Shown here piece after piece: positions 1 to 8,061 of a stretch of DNA of 64,000 nucleotides. A model generated the notes under the pieces. That model made no database searches. It had not been told where the DNA came from and saw only the letters and a program-made list of their open reading frames with translations. Location of the stretch: NCBI RefSeq assembly GCF_015355765.1, contig NZ_JACWNA010000017.1, positions 30,465-94,464 on the forward strand, read 5' to 3'. Both the position numbers and the translations under genes were made by a program. Source of the stretch: Actinomyces haliotis (lineage in GTDB: Bacteria; Actinomycetota; Actinomycetes; Actinomycetales; Actinomycetaceae). Position 1 is the stretch's first letter; each line of letters opens with the position of its first letter.

Positions 1-93
1 GCCACCCTCGACGGCGCCCCTGCCACGCCGGCACCAGCCGGCGCTCCTACCGACACCCCCATCGACACCCCGATCGACACGGAGACCCGCTGA
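1..93 (+). CDS. C-terminal end of an unidentified protein (partial)
   Basis: Frame 1 is open from the first base to a TGA at 91-93 and gives about 30 residues rich in Ala, Pro, Thr and Asp, ending in a repeated PTDTPIDTPIDT stretch. This looks like a low-complexity tail. The stop overlaps the ATG of the next gene by one base (TGATG), so the two are probably translationally coupled. The body of the protein lies outside the window and cannot be identified. Confidence 0.6.
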   Translation, partial: ATLDGAPATPAPAGAPTDTPIDTPIDTETR

Positions 94-632
94 TGGCACG
101 CAGCACCGAGCCCACCCCCGACGACGTCACCCGCCCGGGTGCCGCTGATCGCGTCCGCGAGTGGTTCCGCGGGGGAGACCCCGACGGCCGCACCAAGATC
201 GACCAGTGGTTCCACGGCTACAGCGACAAGCCCGACGGCTACACCTTCGGGATGATGGGACCGGCCATGGTCCTGTCCGTCCTCGCCGCGGTCCTCTACC
301 CCCTCACCAAGGGCTACGGCTCGATCGTGTGCCTCGTCCTCGCGCTCGTCCTCCTGCTCGTGCGCCAGTCCGTCGAGCGGCAGGTGGCCGCGGCCGCCAC
401 GGAGATCGTCGAGGCGGGTGACCGGTACAAGCGCACCCGCGACCCCGAGTACCTCGAGTTCACGCGCCTGCGCGCCGGCGGCCTGCTCGAGTCCAACAAG
501 ATGCTCACCTCCCAGACCCGGGACTGGCTCCAGGGCCGCGTCGCCTGGGCTGTGGACCAGCAGAGCCGCAACGAGCACCGCGCCGCGAAGAAGCAGGCCC
601 GTTCCGCGCGCCGGGCCGGTGGCTCGAAGTGA
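93..632 (+). CDS. Small membrane protein of unknown function
   Basis: A 179-residue protein. The first 50 residues are polar, followed by two adjacent hydrophobic segments at about 53-70 and 75-92, separated by a short KGYGS turn. This makes a helical hairpin in the membrane with both ends probably cytosolic. The C-terminal half is charged and ends in a Lys/Arg-rich tail. The ATG overlaps the stop of the upstream gene, and the stop overlaps the GTG of the HAD gene (GTGA at 629-632), so it sits in the middle of a tightly coupled operon. I do not recognise the family. Confidence 0.75.
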   Translation: MARSTEPTPDDVTRPGAADRVREWFRGGDPDGRTKIDQWFHGYSDKPDGYTFGMMGPAMVLSVLAAVLYPLTKGYGSIVCLVLALVLLLVRQSVERQVAAAATEIVEAGDRYKRTRDPEYLEFTRLRAGGLLESNKMLTSQTRDWLQGRVAWAVDQQSRNEHRAAKKQARSARRAGGSK

Positions 633-1339
633 GCACGAAGGGGCCTGCCGTCTCCCTGCCCTCCGGCCCGACCCCGGACGGGCAGGTCGTCCGCGCCGTC
701 CTGTGGGACATGGACGGCACCCTCATGGACTCGCAGCCCTTCTGGGACGAGGCGTTCGTCCGCCGCTGCGAGGCACTCGGCGGCACCGTCACCTTCGAGC
801 AGATCGAGGGCATCAAGGGCGCCTCCATCCGTCGGACGAGCGAGCTGATCGCCGCCACCGGCGCCACCGCCTCGCCCGAGGACCCGGCCACCGCCGAGGT
901 CTTCGCCGGCATGGCCGCCGACGTCGAGGCCGCCGTCCGAGCCCACCCGCCGATCCTCCCCGGGGCCCGGGAGATCACCTCCGCCATGGCCGAGCTCGGG
1001 CTCGCCCAGGCGATCGTCACCCAGTCGCCCCGGCCCATCGTCGACGCCGTGGCCCACGAGCTCGGCGACGTCTTCGTCGCCCTCGTCACCGGCGACGACG
1101 GCCTGTCCGGCAAGCCGACCCCGGCCCCTTACGCCGAGGCGATGCGTCGTCTCGAGCTGTCGCCGAAGCAGTGCGTCGCCGTCGAGGACTCCGCGACCGG
1201 TGCGGCCTCGGCGCGCTCCAACGGCCTGTACGTCATCCAGATCGGCGGGCCGAAGCACTTCCCGGCGGACCCCGGGCTCGTCGTCGTCCCGCACCTCGCC
1301 TCGGTCACGCCGCACCTGCTCCTGTGGGCCTCACGCTGA
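629..1339 (+). CDS. HAD-superfamily hydrolase (subfamily IA-like)
   Basis: A 236-residue cytosolic phosphatase of the HAD superfamily. Motif I is VLWDMDGTLMDS at about residues 24-35, with the nucleophile Asp and the acid/base Asp two residues later. An alpha-helical cap follows. Motif II is the Thr in VTQS, motif III is the Lys in GKPTPAPY, and motif IV is VEDSATG. The order and cap size match the phosphoglycolate phosphatase/beta-phosphoglucomutase group. The substrate cannot be read from the sequence. The GTG start overlaps the previous stop by 4 bases, indicating coupled translation. Confidence 0.88.
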   Translation: MSTKGPAVSLPSGPTPDGQVVRAVLWDMDGTLMDSQPFWDEAFVRRCEALGGTVTFEQIEGIKGASIRRTSELIAATGATASPEDPATAEVFAGMAADVEAAVRAHPPILPGAREITSAMAELGLAQAIVTQSPRPIVDAVAHELGDVFVALVTGDDGLSGKPTPAPYAEAMRRLELSPKQCVAVEDSATGAASARSNGLYVIQIGGPKHFPADPGLVVVPHLASVTPHLLLWASR

Positions 1340-1388
1340 CGCGGTACTGAGCGCGTCCAGACGACCTGGCTGCCGCCCGACGCCGCGC

Positions 1389-1442
1389 CTCGCACCCTGT
1401 GCGCGGCGAAAACACGGACAGAACCGGCGCACAGGGGGCGAA
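1389..1442. repeat. Hairpin element of a possible two-copy family
   Basis: Arms of about 17 bases (1388-1404 and 1427-1443) with core CGCACCCTGTGCGC pair around a 22-base loop, with two mismatches. A very similar hairpin core lies near 6357-6412. It is intergenic between convergent genes and could be a short dispersed palindrome. Function unknown. Confidence 0.4.
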
Positions 1443-1546
1443 GCGGAGCAGAGGATGCCCGGGCGGGCGTTGGGCCGGCCGAAGGGAGCTCCGTGAGTCA
1501 CCCCGCCGAGACTCCCTGACGAGCCGAGCCCGGCGACGTCGAGCAC

Positions 1547-1585
1547 GAGGGAGCCCCACCGGAGACGATCCGGCGGGGCTCCCTC
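1547..1585. terminator. Bidirectional terminator hairpin
   Basis: GAGGGAGCCCCACCGG pairs with CCGGCGGGGCTCCCTC with one mismatch and a 7-base loop. It lies between the convergent HAD and GNAT genes and could terminate both transcripts. Confidence 0.7.
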
Positions 1586-1606
1586 GCGTCCGGTCCGCTC
1601 AGCGGC

Positions 1607-2059
1607 TCACTTCCAGGAGAAGCGGTACACGTTGGTCTCGCGCAGCTCGAAGCCGGCGCGCTGGTAGAGGCGGTTGGCGGCCTCGCGGCTCGGACGGGAG
1701 GTGAGGTCGACCGTGCGGGCGCCGAGCTCCTGCGCGTGCGTCACCGCGGCCTCGACCAGGGCCCGCCCGGCTCCCTGGCCACGGGCCTCGGAGGAGACGA
1801 CGACGTCCTCGACCCAGGCGCGCAGACCCGTCGGGATGGTGAAGGTCGCGAGGGTGAGCATGCCGAGGATCGGGTGGTGGATGCCGTCCTCCGCGGGCTT
1901 GTTCGGGCGGAAGACGAAGAGGTAGACGCCGGGCTGGGCGACGAGGTCGCGCACCTGCTCCTCGGTGAGCGCGGGCGCGGTCCGCGACAGCTGCGGGATG
2001 AGACGTCCCATCGCCTCGACGAGCTCGGGGCTGGACTGGGTGACGATCTCGACGGTCAT
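1607..2059 (-). CDS. GNAT family N-acetyltransferase
   Basis: A 150-residue single-domain acetyltransferase of the GNAT fold. The acetyl-CoA binding motif A is VEDVVVSSEARGQGAGRAL at about residues 84-102, with the RGQGAG loop, followed by a C-terminal ANRLYQRAGFE motif typical of motif B. The acceptor substrate is unknown. I chose the ATG at 2057-2059 (MTVEIV) because an AGGAG lies 7-8 bases upstream; a longer frame upstream has no such site. It is convergent with the HAD gene. Confidence 0.85.
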   Translation of the reverse strand: MTVEIVTQSSPELVEAMGRLIPQLSRTAPALTEEQVRDLVAQPGVYLFVFRPNKPAEDGIHHPILGMLTLATFTIPTGLRAWVEDVVVSSEARGQGAGRALVEAAVTHAQELGARTVDLTSRPSREAANRLYQRAGFELRETNVYRFSWK

Positions 2060-2313
2060 GGCTGCTCTCCTGGGCCTGGTCAGCGCGGTCCGGCGGACCG
2101 CGGTCGTCACCCGAGCCTAACGGTCACGATCGGTGACGGGGGATGCTCGGAGACCCACGTGCGCGGGTGACACCGAGTAACCTTCCGGGCAGGTCCAACG
2201 TCCTGCCGGGGCACTCCCGCGGGCTCGTCGGAGCGGACCGCGGCACCGCCGTCGTCGCCCGCGCCGCCCGCCGCGCCGCCCCGTCGCCACCGCAGTCGTC
2301 CAGGAAGGCCACC

Positions 2314-3708
2314 ATGACCGACACGCCCGCCACCGCCCCGAGCGGCTCCGCCCTGCCCGGCGAGGAGCACACCTACGAGGCGGAGGAGCTCTTCTTCTCC
2401 ACCACTGACGCCGAGGGCCGCATCCGCCGCGCCAACTCGACCTTCATGCGCCTGTCCGGCTACCCGCGAGGCTCCCTCGTGGGGCGGGCCCACAACGTCG
2501 TGCGCCACCCGTCGATGCCCGCCGGCGTCTACCGCTCCATCTGGGAGGCCATCCAGGACGGCCTGGCGGCCAGCGCCTACATCACGAACCGCTCGAAGGA
2601 CGGCGGCTACTACCGGGTCTTCGCGACCATCGTGCCGTCCGGCGACGGCTACCTGTCCGTGCGCACACTGCCCCAGAACACCACCCTGCGCGACACCATC
2701 GAGGCCGCCTACGCCAGGGTCCTCGAGGTCGAGGAGCAGTCCGCCGCCGCCGGCTCCACCCGTCGCGAGGTCGCGGCAGCCGGGGAGGCGGCCCTCCTGG
2801 AGGAGCTGCGTGCCCTCGGCTACAAGGACGCCGTCGACTTCACGCGCCAGGCGCTGCCTGCCGAGGTCGCGGCGCTCGTCGCCGCCGGTGTGGGGATCCC
2901 CGAGCGGCCGGACGCTGAGGGCCCCGTGGCCCGCGTGCTCGCAGAGATGAAGGGGATTCAGGAGTCCACCTCCGGCCTCGTCTCCCTCCTCGAGGAGTGC
3001 AGCCGCCTCGTCACCCTCCTCGGCAGGCGCGCCGTGGAGATCGACGCCCTCTCGGGCCGCCTCGGCCAGCTGCGCGAGAGCCTGCGGGGCGTCGACGGCG
3101 ACGTCGAGCGGATCGCCGGTCAGGGCGAGCTCCTCGACGACGTCCGCGCCCGCTACGAGGAGGTCGACGCCCTCGCCCTGGAGTCCTTCGAGCAGCTGCG
3201 CCCCCTCGCCGGCCAGGTCGAGGAGCTGCGCGGCGACGTCGACTCCGTCCGCTTCGCCATCGCCCTGCTCCGCCTCCACAACCTCGCGGCCGGCTTCTTC
3301 GCCCTCCAGGTCCTCGACGGCGAGGACGACCTCGCCGCCAACGACGCCGTCGGCTCGCTCGGCGAGCTCGTGAGCGCCCTGCACGACGGCGCCGGCTGGC
3401 TCTCCGAGCGGCTCGCCCTCTTCCGCGCACGCGCCGAGCTCGTCGGCGGTGAGCTCGACGTCGTCGCCCGCTCCCTCACGGTGACGCACCGTCCGCTTCT
3501 CGACCTCCTCGCCACCGCCTCCGAGGCCGGCGCCGAGAACGAGATCTCGGTTCGCACGGCCCGCTCGCTCGTGCGCGACGGCTTCACCGAGGCGCGCGAC
3601 CTCGCCGACCTGGCCGGCGCGATCCGCGACCTCGAGATCCCCTACGAGGCCGAGGAGATCGACGCCCGCTTGGCCGAGGTCCGCAAGGCACTCGCCGAGC
3701 TGGCCTGA
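2314..3708 (+). CDS. Cytosolic Aer-type PAS domain protein with long coiled-coil tail
   Basis: A 464-residue protein. Residues about 15-125 form a PAS domain with the sequence style of the E. coli redox sensor Aer: LSGYPRGSLVGRAHNVVRHPSMP, then a conserved DGGYYRVFATIVP strand pair. In Aer this domain binds FAD. The rest is a predicted helical region rich in Glu, Leu and Ala with heptad-like spacing. I see no membrane segment, no HAMP domain and no methyl-accepting hairpin motif, and there is no chemotaxis gene in the window. The ATG at 2314 follows AGGAAGG; a TAnnnT -10 (TAACCT, 2178-2183) would give a leader of about 125 bases. Role as an internal redox or oxygen sensor is inference. Confidence 0.75.
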   Translation: MTDTPATAPSGSALPGEEHTYEAEELFFSTTDAEGRIRRANSTFMRLSGYPRGSLVGRAHNVVRHPSMPAGVYRSIWEAIQDGLAASAYITNRSKDGGYYRVFATIVPSGDGYLSVRTLPQNTTLRDTIEAAYARVLEVEEQSAAAGSTRREVAAAGEAALLEELRALGYKDAVDFTRQALPAEVAALVAAGVGIPERPDAEGPVARVLAEMKGIQESTSGLVSLLEECSRLVTLLGRRAVEIDALSGRLGQLRESLRGVDGDVERIAGQGELLDDVRARYEEVDALALESFEQLRPLAGQVEELRGDVDSVRFAIALLRLHNLAAGFFALQVLDGEDDLAANDAVGSLGELVSALHDGAGWLSERLALFRARAELVGGELDVVARSLTVTHRPLLDLLATASEAGAENEISVRTARSLVRDGFTEARDLADLAGAIRDLEIPYEAEEIDARLAEVRKALAELA

Positions 3709-3736
3709 CGCCCGCTCAGCGGCCCGCCAGCTCCCG

Positions 3737-3784
3737 GAAACCTCTCGTGGTCGTAGCCTGAGGGCGACGACCACGAGAGGTTTC
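3737..3784 (+). promoter_or_regulatory. Perfect 18-bp inverted repeat over the -10 region and ribosome binding site
   Basis: Arms 3737-3754 and 3767-3784 are perfectly complementary with a 12-base loop. The loop side holds TAGCCT (3754-3759), a good actinobacterial -10. The right arm contains the GAGAGG Shine-Dalgarno of the next gene, 7 bases before its ATG. It may be an operator, a terminator for the PAS gene, or a switch that hides the ribosome site only on read-through transcripts. Confidence 0.6.
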
Positions 3785-3786
3785 TC

Positions 3787-4551
3787 ATGTCCCCTGCCAG
3801 CCCCGCCAGTCCCGCGCCCGCCCGGCGGGCCCTTGCGATCCGCCACGTCGGCTCCGAGGACCTCGGACTCGCCGCCCCCGCCATCGCCGAGCACGGTCTC
3901 GACGTCACCTACTGGGACGCCGGCGTCGGCTCCACCGCTGACCTGGCGCCCGCCTCAGCCGGGGGGCTCAGCGACGACGTCGAGCTGCTCGTCGTCCTCG
4001 GCGGCCCGATCGGCGTCGACCAGACGGACCTCTACCCGTACCTCGACGACGAGATCGCCGCGGTGCGCCGCCGTCTCGCCCTAGGGCGCCCGGTCCTCGG
4101 CGTCTGCCTCGGAGCCCAGGTCATCGCCACCGCGATCGGTGGGGGAGTGGAGGCCGGAGCGGCGGAGATCGGCTGGGCGCCGGTCTCGCTCAGCGTGGCA
4201 GGGCGTGAGGGACTGCTCGCGCCGCTCGACGGCATGCCCGTCCTCCACTGGCACGGCGACCGCATCGTCCTGCCGGCCCCCACGGACACGGCCCCGACGC
4301 CGCAGGTGCTCGCCTCGAGCCCGACGACGCCCGTCCAGGCCTTCACCGTGGCCTCGGCGCTCGGGCTCCAGTTCCACATCGAGGCCGATCCCGCTTTCAT
4401 CGAGCGCTGGCTCATCGCCAACGTCGGTGAGCTGACCGGGAACGGCATCGACCCGCGCACGATCCGCCAGGACACGGCCCGCCTCGGCGAGGAGCTCGTC
4501 CCCGCCGGCCAGCGCGTCATCTCCGACTGGCTCGACTCCGTCGGGCTCTGA
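3787..4551 (+). CDS. Class I glutamine amidotransferase-like protein
   Basis: A 254-residue stand-alone class I glutamine amidotransferase domain. The nucleophile elbow is GVCLGAQ (Cys at about residue 104), preceded by LVVLGGPIGV, which forms the oxyanion region. The catalytic His-Glu pair is in LQFHIEAD at about 196-203. An HWHGD motif lies between them. Such proteins resemble the GMP synthase glutaminase domain without the synthetase and are often annotated GuaA-like. The acceptor is unknown. The gene is single, downstream of the dyad at 3737-3784. Two further relatives (one decayed) occur at 33.1-34.7 kb. Confidence 0.83.
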   Translation: MSPASPASPAPARRALAIRHVGSEDLGLAAPAIAEHGLDVTYWDAGVGSTADLAPASAGGLSDDVELLVVLGGPIGVDQTDLYPYLDDEIAAVRRRLALGRPVLGVCLGAQVIATAIGGGVEAGAAEIGWAPVSLSVAGREGLLAPLDGMPVLHWHGDRIVLPAPTDTAPTPQVLASSPTTPVQAFTVASALGLQFHIEADPAFIERWLIANVGELTGNGIDPRTIRQDTARLGEELVPAGQRVISDWLDSVGL

Positions 4552-4646
4552 GACGGCGACGGCGCCCACCGGTGCCGGGACGGGGCGTCACCGCGCCGCG
4601 TGAGCACGGGCGGCGTCGGCTTCGGGCTGGGCCGATCGACCGGCGC

Positions 4647-5909
4647 TCAGTGCACCAGCTCGACGAGCACCTCGGCGTGATCCGTGTGCGGGAACATGTC
4701 GAACAGGCGTGCCCGACGCACCCGCAGGGACGGCATGCGCGCGAGGTCCTTCGCGAGGCTCACCGGGTTGCACGAGGAGTACAGGACCCGCGGCGTGCCG
4801 GAGGCCTCGATACGCCCGGCGAGGTCGGCGCCGATCCCGCGCCGCGGCGGGTTGACGACGAGCAGGTCGCGGACCACACCTGCGGCCGGGTCGAGCACGC
4901 GTGCGTCACCCGCCGCGAAGTCCACCTCGCCAGGCCGTAGCCCCATGAGCCGTGCGGCCTCGCGGGCGCCGTCGATCGCAGGAGCGGACACCTCGACCCC
5001 GCGAACCTGTCGGCCCTGGTCCGCGAGAGCGAGGCCGAAGCCGCCCACCCCGCAGAACAGGTCCCAGACCTCGGCCGGGCGGCTGGCGGTGCCGCCAGTG
5101 CCCGTGAGGTCGTGCGACCACTCGGCCGCCGTCGCGTAGAGCGCCTCGGCGACGGCCGTGTTCGTCTGGAAGAAGGAGCGCGTCGGCAGGAGCAGCGGCA
5201 GCTCGCGCGCCGGCCGGTGCTCCGTCTCGGGCAGGGACAGGCGCATGAGCAGGCGGTCCCCGAGCCCGAGGGAGGCGTCCGCGAGGACGATCTCCTCGGG
5301 GCCCTCGATGACGGCCTGGTGGACGGGCTGCACGTTGACGCTCATGACGGCGAGCCCGGGCAGCTCCTCGCGGAGGCGGGGGAGCGCGGCACGCAGGTCG
5401 GGGACGCGGTCCGCGGTGCGGCACACGAGACGGACCATGAGCTCGCCGTCGGGGGAGGCGGTGACGAGGACGTGCTTGAGCTCGCCCCGGTCGGCCGCGA
5501 TGTCGTAGGGCGTGAGGCGCAGCTCCGTGATGAGTCGGGTGAGGACGGGCAGGGCCGCCTCGACGGCGGGGACGCGGAGCGGGCAGCGGCGCAGGTCGAC
5601 GCTGAGGCCGCGGGCGTCGGCGAGGCCGAGGACAGGCGCGTCCACCGTGCCGGAGACCGCCATCTTCGCCTTGTTCCGGAAGCGCTCGGGAGCGGAGGGC
5701 TGCGGCGGCTCCCACACGCTCGCGCGCACGGGGTTCGCGCCGTCGGCGAGGAGACCGGCGACGCGCGCCTGCTTGCGCTCGAGCTGGTCGGTCAGGGGCA
5801 GGTCCATGTGAGGGCAGGAGGGGCACGCGCTGGCGTCGTGGAGCGGGCAGAAGGCGGCCGACGACGTCGGGGCCCCCGTGGTCTGCTGCGTGCTCACGGG
5901 CCCCATCAT
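4647..5909 (-). CDS. RlmC/RumB-like 23S rRNA (uracil-5-)-methyltransferase
   Basis: A SAM-dependent m5U RNA methyltransferase of about 420 residues. The N-terminus has the iron-sulphur ligand pattern of RlmC/RumB: FCPLHDASACPSCPH, with a fourth Cys in LRRCPLR. The Rossmann methyltransferase core follows: VWDLFCGVGGFGLALA (SAM site), VVNPPRRG, then YSSCNP with the catalytic Cys, and a C-terminal HAEVLVEL with the general-base Glu. Methylation of a 23S rRNA uridine is the family role. The start is uncertain: ATG at 5909 or 5906 or GTG at 5897 are all possible, and the frame stays open upstream to 6218 without support. Confidence 0.87.
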   Translation of the reverse strand: MMGPVSTQQTTGAPTSSAAFCPLHDASACPSCPHMDLPLTDQLERKQARVAGLLADGANPVRASVWEPPQPSAPERFRNKAKMAVSGTVDAPVLGLADARGLSVDLRRCPLRVPAVEAALPVLTRLITELRLTPYDIAADRGELKHVLVTASPDGELMVRLVCRTADRVPDLRAALPRLREELPGLAVMSVNVQPVHQAVIEGPEEIVLADASLGLGDRLLMRLSLPETEHRPARELPLLLPTRSFFQTNTAVAEALYATAAEWSHDLTGTGGTASRPAEVWDLFCGVGGFGLALADQGRQVRGVEVSAPAIDGAREAARLMGLRPGEVDFAAGDARVLDPAAGVVRDLLVVNPPRRGIGADLAGRIEASGTPRVLYSSCNPVSLAKDLARMPSLRVRRARLFDMFPHTDHAEVLVELVH

Positions 5910-6000
5910 GCCCGGTGGTGACGGCGGCGCTGCGCTGGGGCGCGTGACGGGCCCGGGCGCTCGGTCCTGCCTGAGGCTGTCCGCCTCAAGAACGAGGACG

Positions 6001-6038
6001 GGCCCTCGGGCCGGGTTGTCTCTCCCGGCCCGAGGGCC
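6001..6038. terminator. Terminator-like 15-bp hairpin
   Basis: GGCCCTCGGGCCGGG (6001-6015) pairs perfectly with CCCGGCCCGAGGGCC (6024-6038) around an 8-base loop. It lies upstream of both flanking divergent genes, so what it terminates is unclear. Confidence 0.6.
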
Positions 6039-6338
6039 TTCGTCGTCGAGGGGCTCGCGTTCCCCGGGCTTCCCATGACCCGGGAGGAGCCTCCTCCTTC
6101 GCCGGAGCGAGCCGTCCGGGCTCCCTAGGACCCGTGCGGCTCTCGGAGACCGGCAGGTCGTCGGGTTCCCCAACCCTCGCTGCCCGCTCCGTCCGGCGGC
6201 AGGAACTATGTAACCCACCGACCCTGGGAGGGCACCGGGACGGAGCCTGTGAAAGACCTAGGAACGGTGCGGGCGCGTCGCACGCACCCGGTGCCCGCCC
6301 TCGCGCGTGCTGGCACACGCTGCTCGGCTTCGCACGTG

Positions 6339-6430
6339 CTCGCACCGACTGCGCGCCTTCGCACCGTGTGCTCACCTTGGAGTCGTCTCAGCGGCGAGCA
6401 CAGGGTGCGAGCTGGTGCGCACGGTGCGAG
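6339..6430. repeat. Long imperfect inverted repeat
   Basis: Arms 6339-6373 and 6396-6430 pair over about 35 bases with several mismatches around a 22-base loop, and pairing continues weakly outward. The right half also contains a 19-base imperfect tandem repeat (GGTGCGAG-like units at 6404-6440). It ends 65 bases before the cysS -10. Confidence 0.5.
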
Positions 6431-6494
6431 GTGGTGCGCGCGGAGCGAGCGGGAGCCACGAGCGGCGCCGAGAGAGCCGCCTTGCCCCAACGGA

Positions 6495-6500
6495 TAGGCT
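6495..6500 (+). promoter_or_regulatory. -10 element for leaderless cysS
   Basis: TAGGCT ends 6 bases before the GTG start, so transcription would begin at the start codon itself. Confidence 0.6.
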
Positions 6501-6506
6501 GGCCCG

Positions 6507-8039
6507 GTGAGCACTGACACCCCCGCCCCCGAGGCCACGAACGAGGAGACCCGGCCCGCTGCCCAGCCCGCCGAGCCCACCCTGCGCCTGTACGACTCCG
6601 CCGCGCGTGCCGTCGTCCCCCTGGCGCCGACCGTCACCCCCGGAACGGTCGCGATCTACCTCTGCGGCGCGACCGTCCAGGGCTCCCCGCACATCGGGCA
6701 CATGCGCTCCGGCATCGCCTTCGACGTCCTGCGCCGCTGGCTCGAGCGCTCCGGCCAGAAGGTCGTCCTCGTCCGCAACGTCACCGACATCGACGACAAG
6801 ATCCTCACCAAGTCCGCGGAGGCCGGCTGGGCCTGGTGGGCCTGGGCCCAGCGCTTCGAGCGCGAGTTCGACGCCGCCTACCGCGCCCTCGGCGTCACCG
6901 CCCCCACCTACGAGCCGCACGCCACGGGCCAGATCCCCGAGATGATCGCCCTCGTCCAGCGCCTCCTCGACGCCGGCCACGCCTACGTCGGCGACGCGGG
7001 CAACGTCTACTTCGACGTCCGCAGCCTCAAGGACTACGGCTCGCTCACCAACCAGCGCGTCGACGACCTCGCGACCACCGAGGACGAGTCCCAGATCGAC
7101 GACGACGTCGAGGCCGACAAGCGCGACCCGCGCGACTTCGCGCTGTGGAAGGCCGCCAAGCCCACCGAGCCCGAGGACGCCTCCTGGGACGCCCCGTGGG
7201 GCCGTGGCCGGCCCGGCTGGCACCTCGAGTGCTCCGCCATGTCGCGCCGCTTCCTCGGCGAGTCCTTCGACATCCACGGCGGCGGCATCGACCTGCGCTT
7301 CCCGCACCACGAGAACGAGCAGGCCCAGTCCCACGGCGCCGGCTGGGGCTTCGCCCAGCACTGGGTCCACAACGCCTGGGTCACCATCAAGGGCGAGAAG
7401 ATGAGCAAGTCGCTCGGCAACTCGCTCGTCGTCGCCGAGCTCCTCAAGCGCTACGACGCCCCCGTGCTGCGCCTCGCGCTCGGCACCGTCCACCACCGCT
7501 CCACCGTCGAGTTCTCCGAGGAGACCCTCGCCGACGCCGCCGGCCTGTGGGACCGCCTCTCCGGCGCCGTCACCCGCGCCCTCGAGCTCGCCGGGGGAGT
7601 CGTCGACGCCCCCTCCGAGGAGATCCGCTCCCGCGCCCTGCCGGAGGAGTACTCCTCCGCCATGGACGACGACCTCAACCTCGCCGGCGCCGTGGCCGTC
7701 GTCCACGCGACCCTCAAGCGGCTCAACACGGCCCTGTCCGCGAGCGACGCCTCCGCCTCCGCCGAGCTCGCCCTCGACCTGCGCGCCCAGCTCGACGTCC
7801 TCGGCCTCGACCCGCTCGCCGAGCCGTGGCGCTCCCGCGTCATCGGCGCGGGCGCCGGAGCCTCCGACGACGCCGCCCTCGAGGCCCTCGACCACCTCGT
7901 CTCCGCCCTCATCGACGAGCGCGCCCAGGCGCGCGCCGCCAAGGACTGGGCTCGCGCCGACGCGCTGCGCGACCAGCTCACGGCCGCCGGCGTCGTCGTC
8001 GAGGACTCCGCCACCGGTGCCCGCTGGCACCTCGCCTGA
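6507..8039 (+). CDS. cysS: Cysteinyl-tRNA synthetase
   Basis: A 510-residue class I aminoacyl-tRNA synthetase that charges tRNA-Cys. The zinc-ligand Cys is in IYLCGATVQ (about residue 53), followed by the HIGH motif in [10 protein letters not shown]. The remaining zinc ligands are in GWHLECSAM and FPHHENE, and the KMSKS loop is [11 protein letters not shown]. The C-terminal DALR-type helical domain ends the protein. A 25-residue polar extension precedes the usual start. The GTG at 6507 is supported by a -10 element 6 bases upstream, which implies a leaderless mRNA. rlmB follows 22 bases after the stop, a common actinobacterial pair. Confidence 0.97.
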   Translation: MSTDTPAPEATNEETRPAAQPAEPTLRLYDSAARAVVPLAPTVTPGTVAIYLCGATVQGSPHIGHMRSGIAFDVLRRWLERSGQKVVLVRNVTDIDDKILTKSAEAGWAWWAWAQRFEREFDAAYRALGVTAPTYEPHATGQIPEMIALVQRLLDAGHAYVGDAGNVYFDVRSLKDYGSLTNQRVDDLATTEDESQIDDDVEADKRDPRDFALWKAAKPTEPEDASWDAPWGRGRPGWHLECSAMSRRFLGESFDIHGGGIDLRFPHHENEQAQSHGAGWGFAQHWVHNAWVTIKGEKMSKSLGNSLVVAELLKRYDAPVLRLALGTVHHRSTVEFSEETLADAAGLWDRLSGAVTRALELAGGVVDAPSEEIRSRALPEEYSSAMDDDLNLAGAVAVVHATLKRLNTALSASDASASAELALDLRAQLDVLGLDPLAEPWRSRVIGAGAGASDDAALEALDHLVSALIDERAQARAAKDWARADALRDQLTAAGVVVEDSATGARWHLA

Positions 8040-8061
8040 CGGCCCAGAAAGGACCATCCCC

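Larger units (their letters stand above)
5910..6506. other. Gene-free 600-base region between divergent genes
   Basis: I find no credible protein here; the open frames are high-GC artefacts. It holds a strong terminator-like hairpin (6001-6038), several shorter inverted repeats (6065-6115), a long imperfect inverted repeat (6339-6430) and the cysS promoter. A hairpin of terminator type with no gene to terminate suggests an unannotated small RNA, but I cannot match a known RNA family. Confidence 0.5.
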
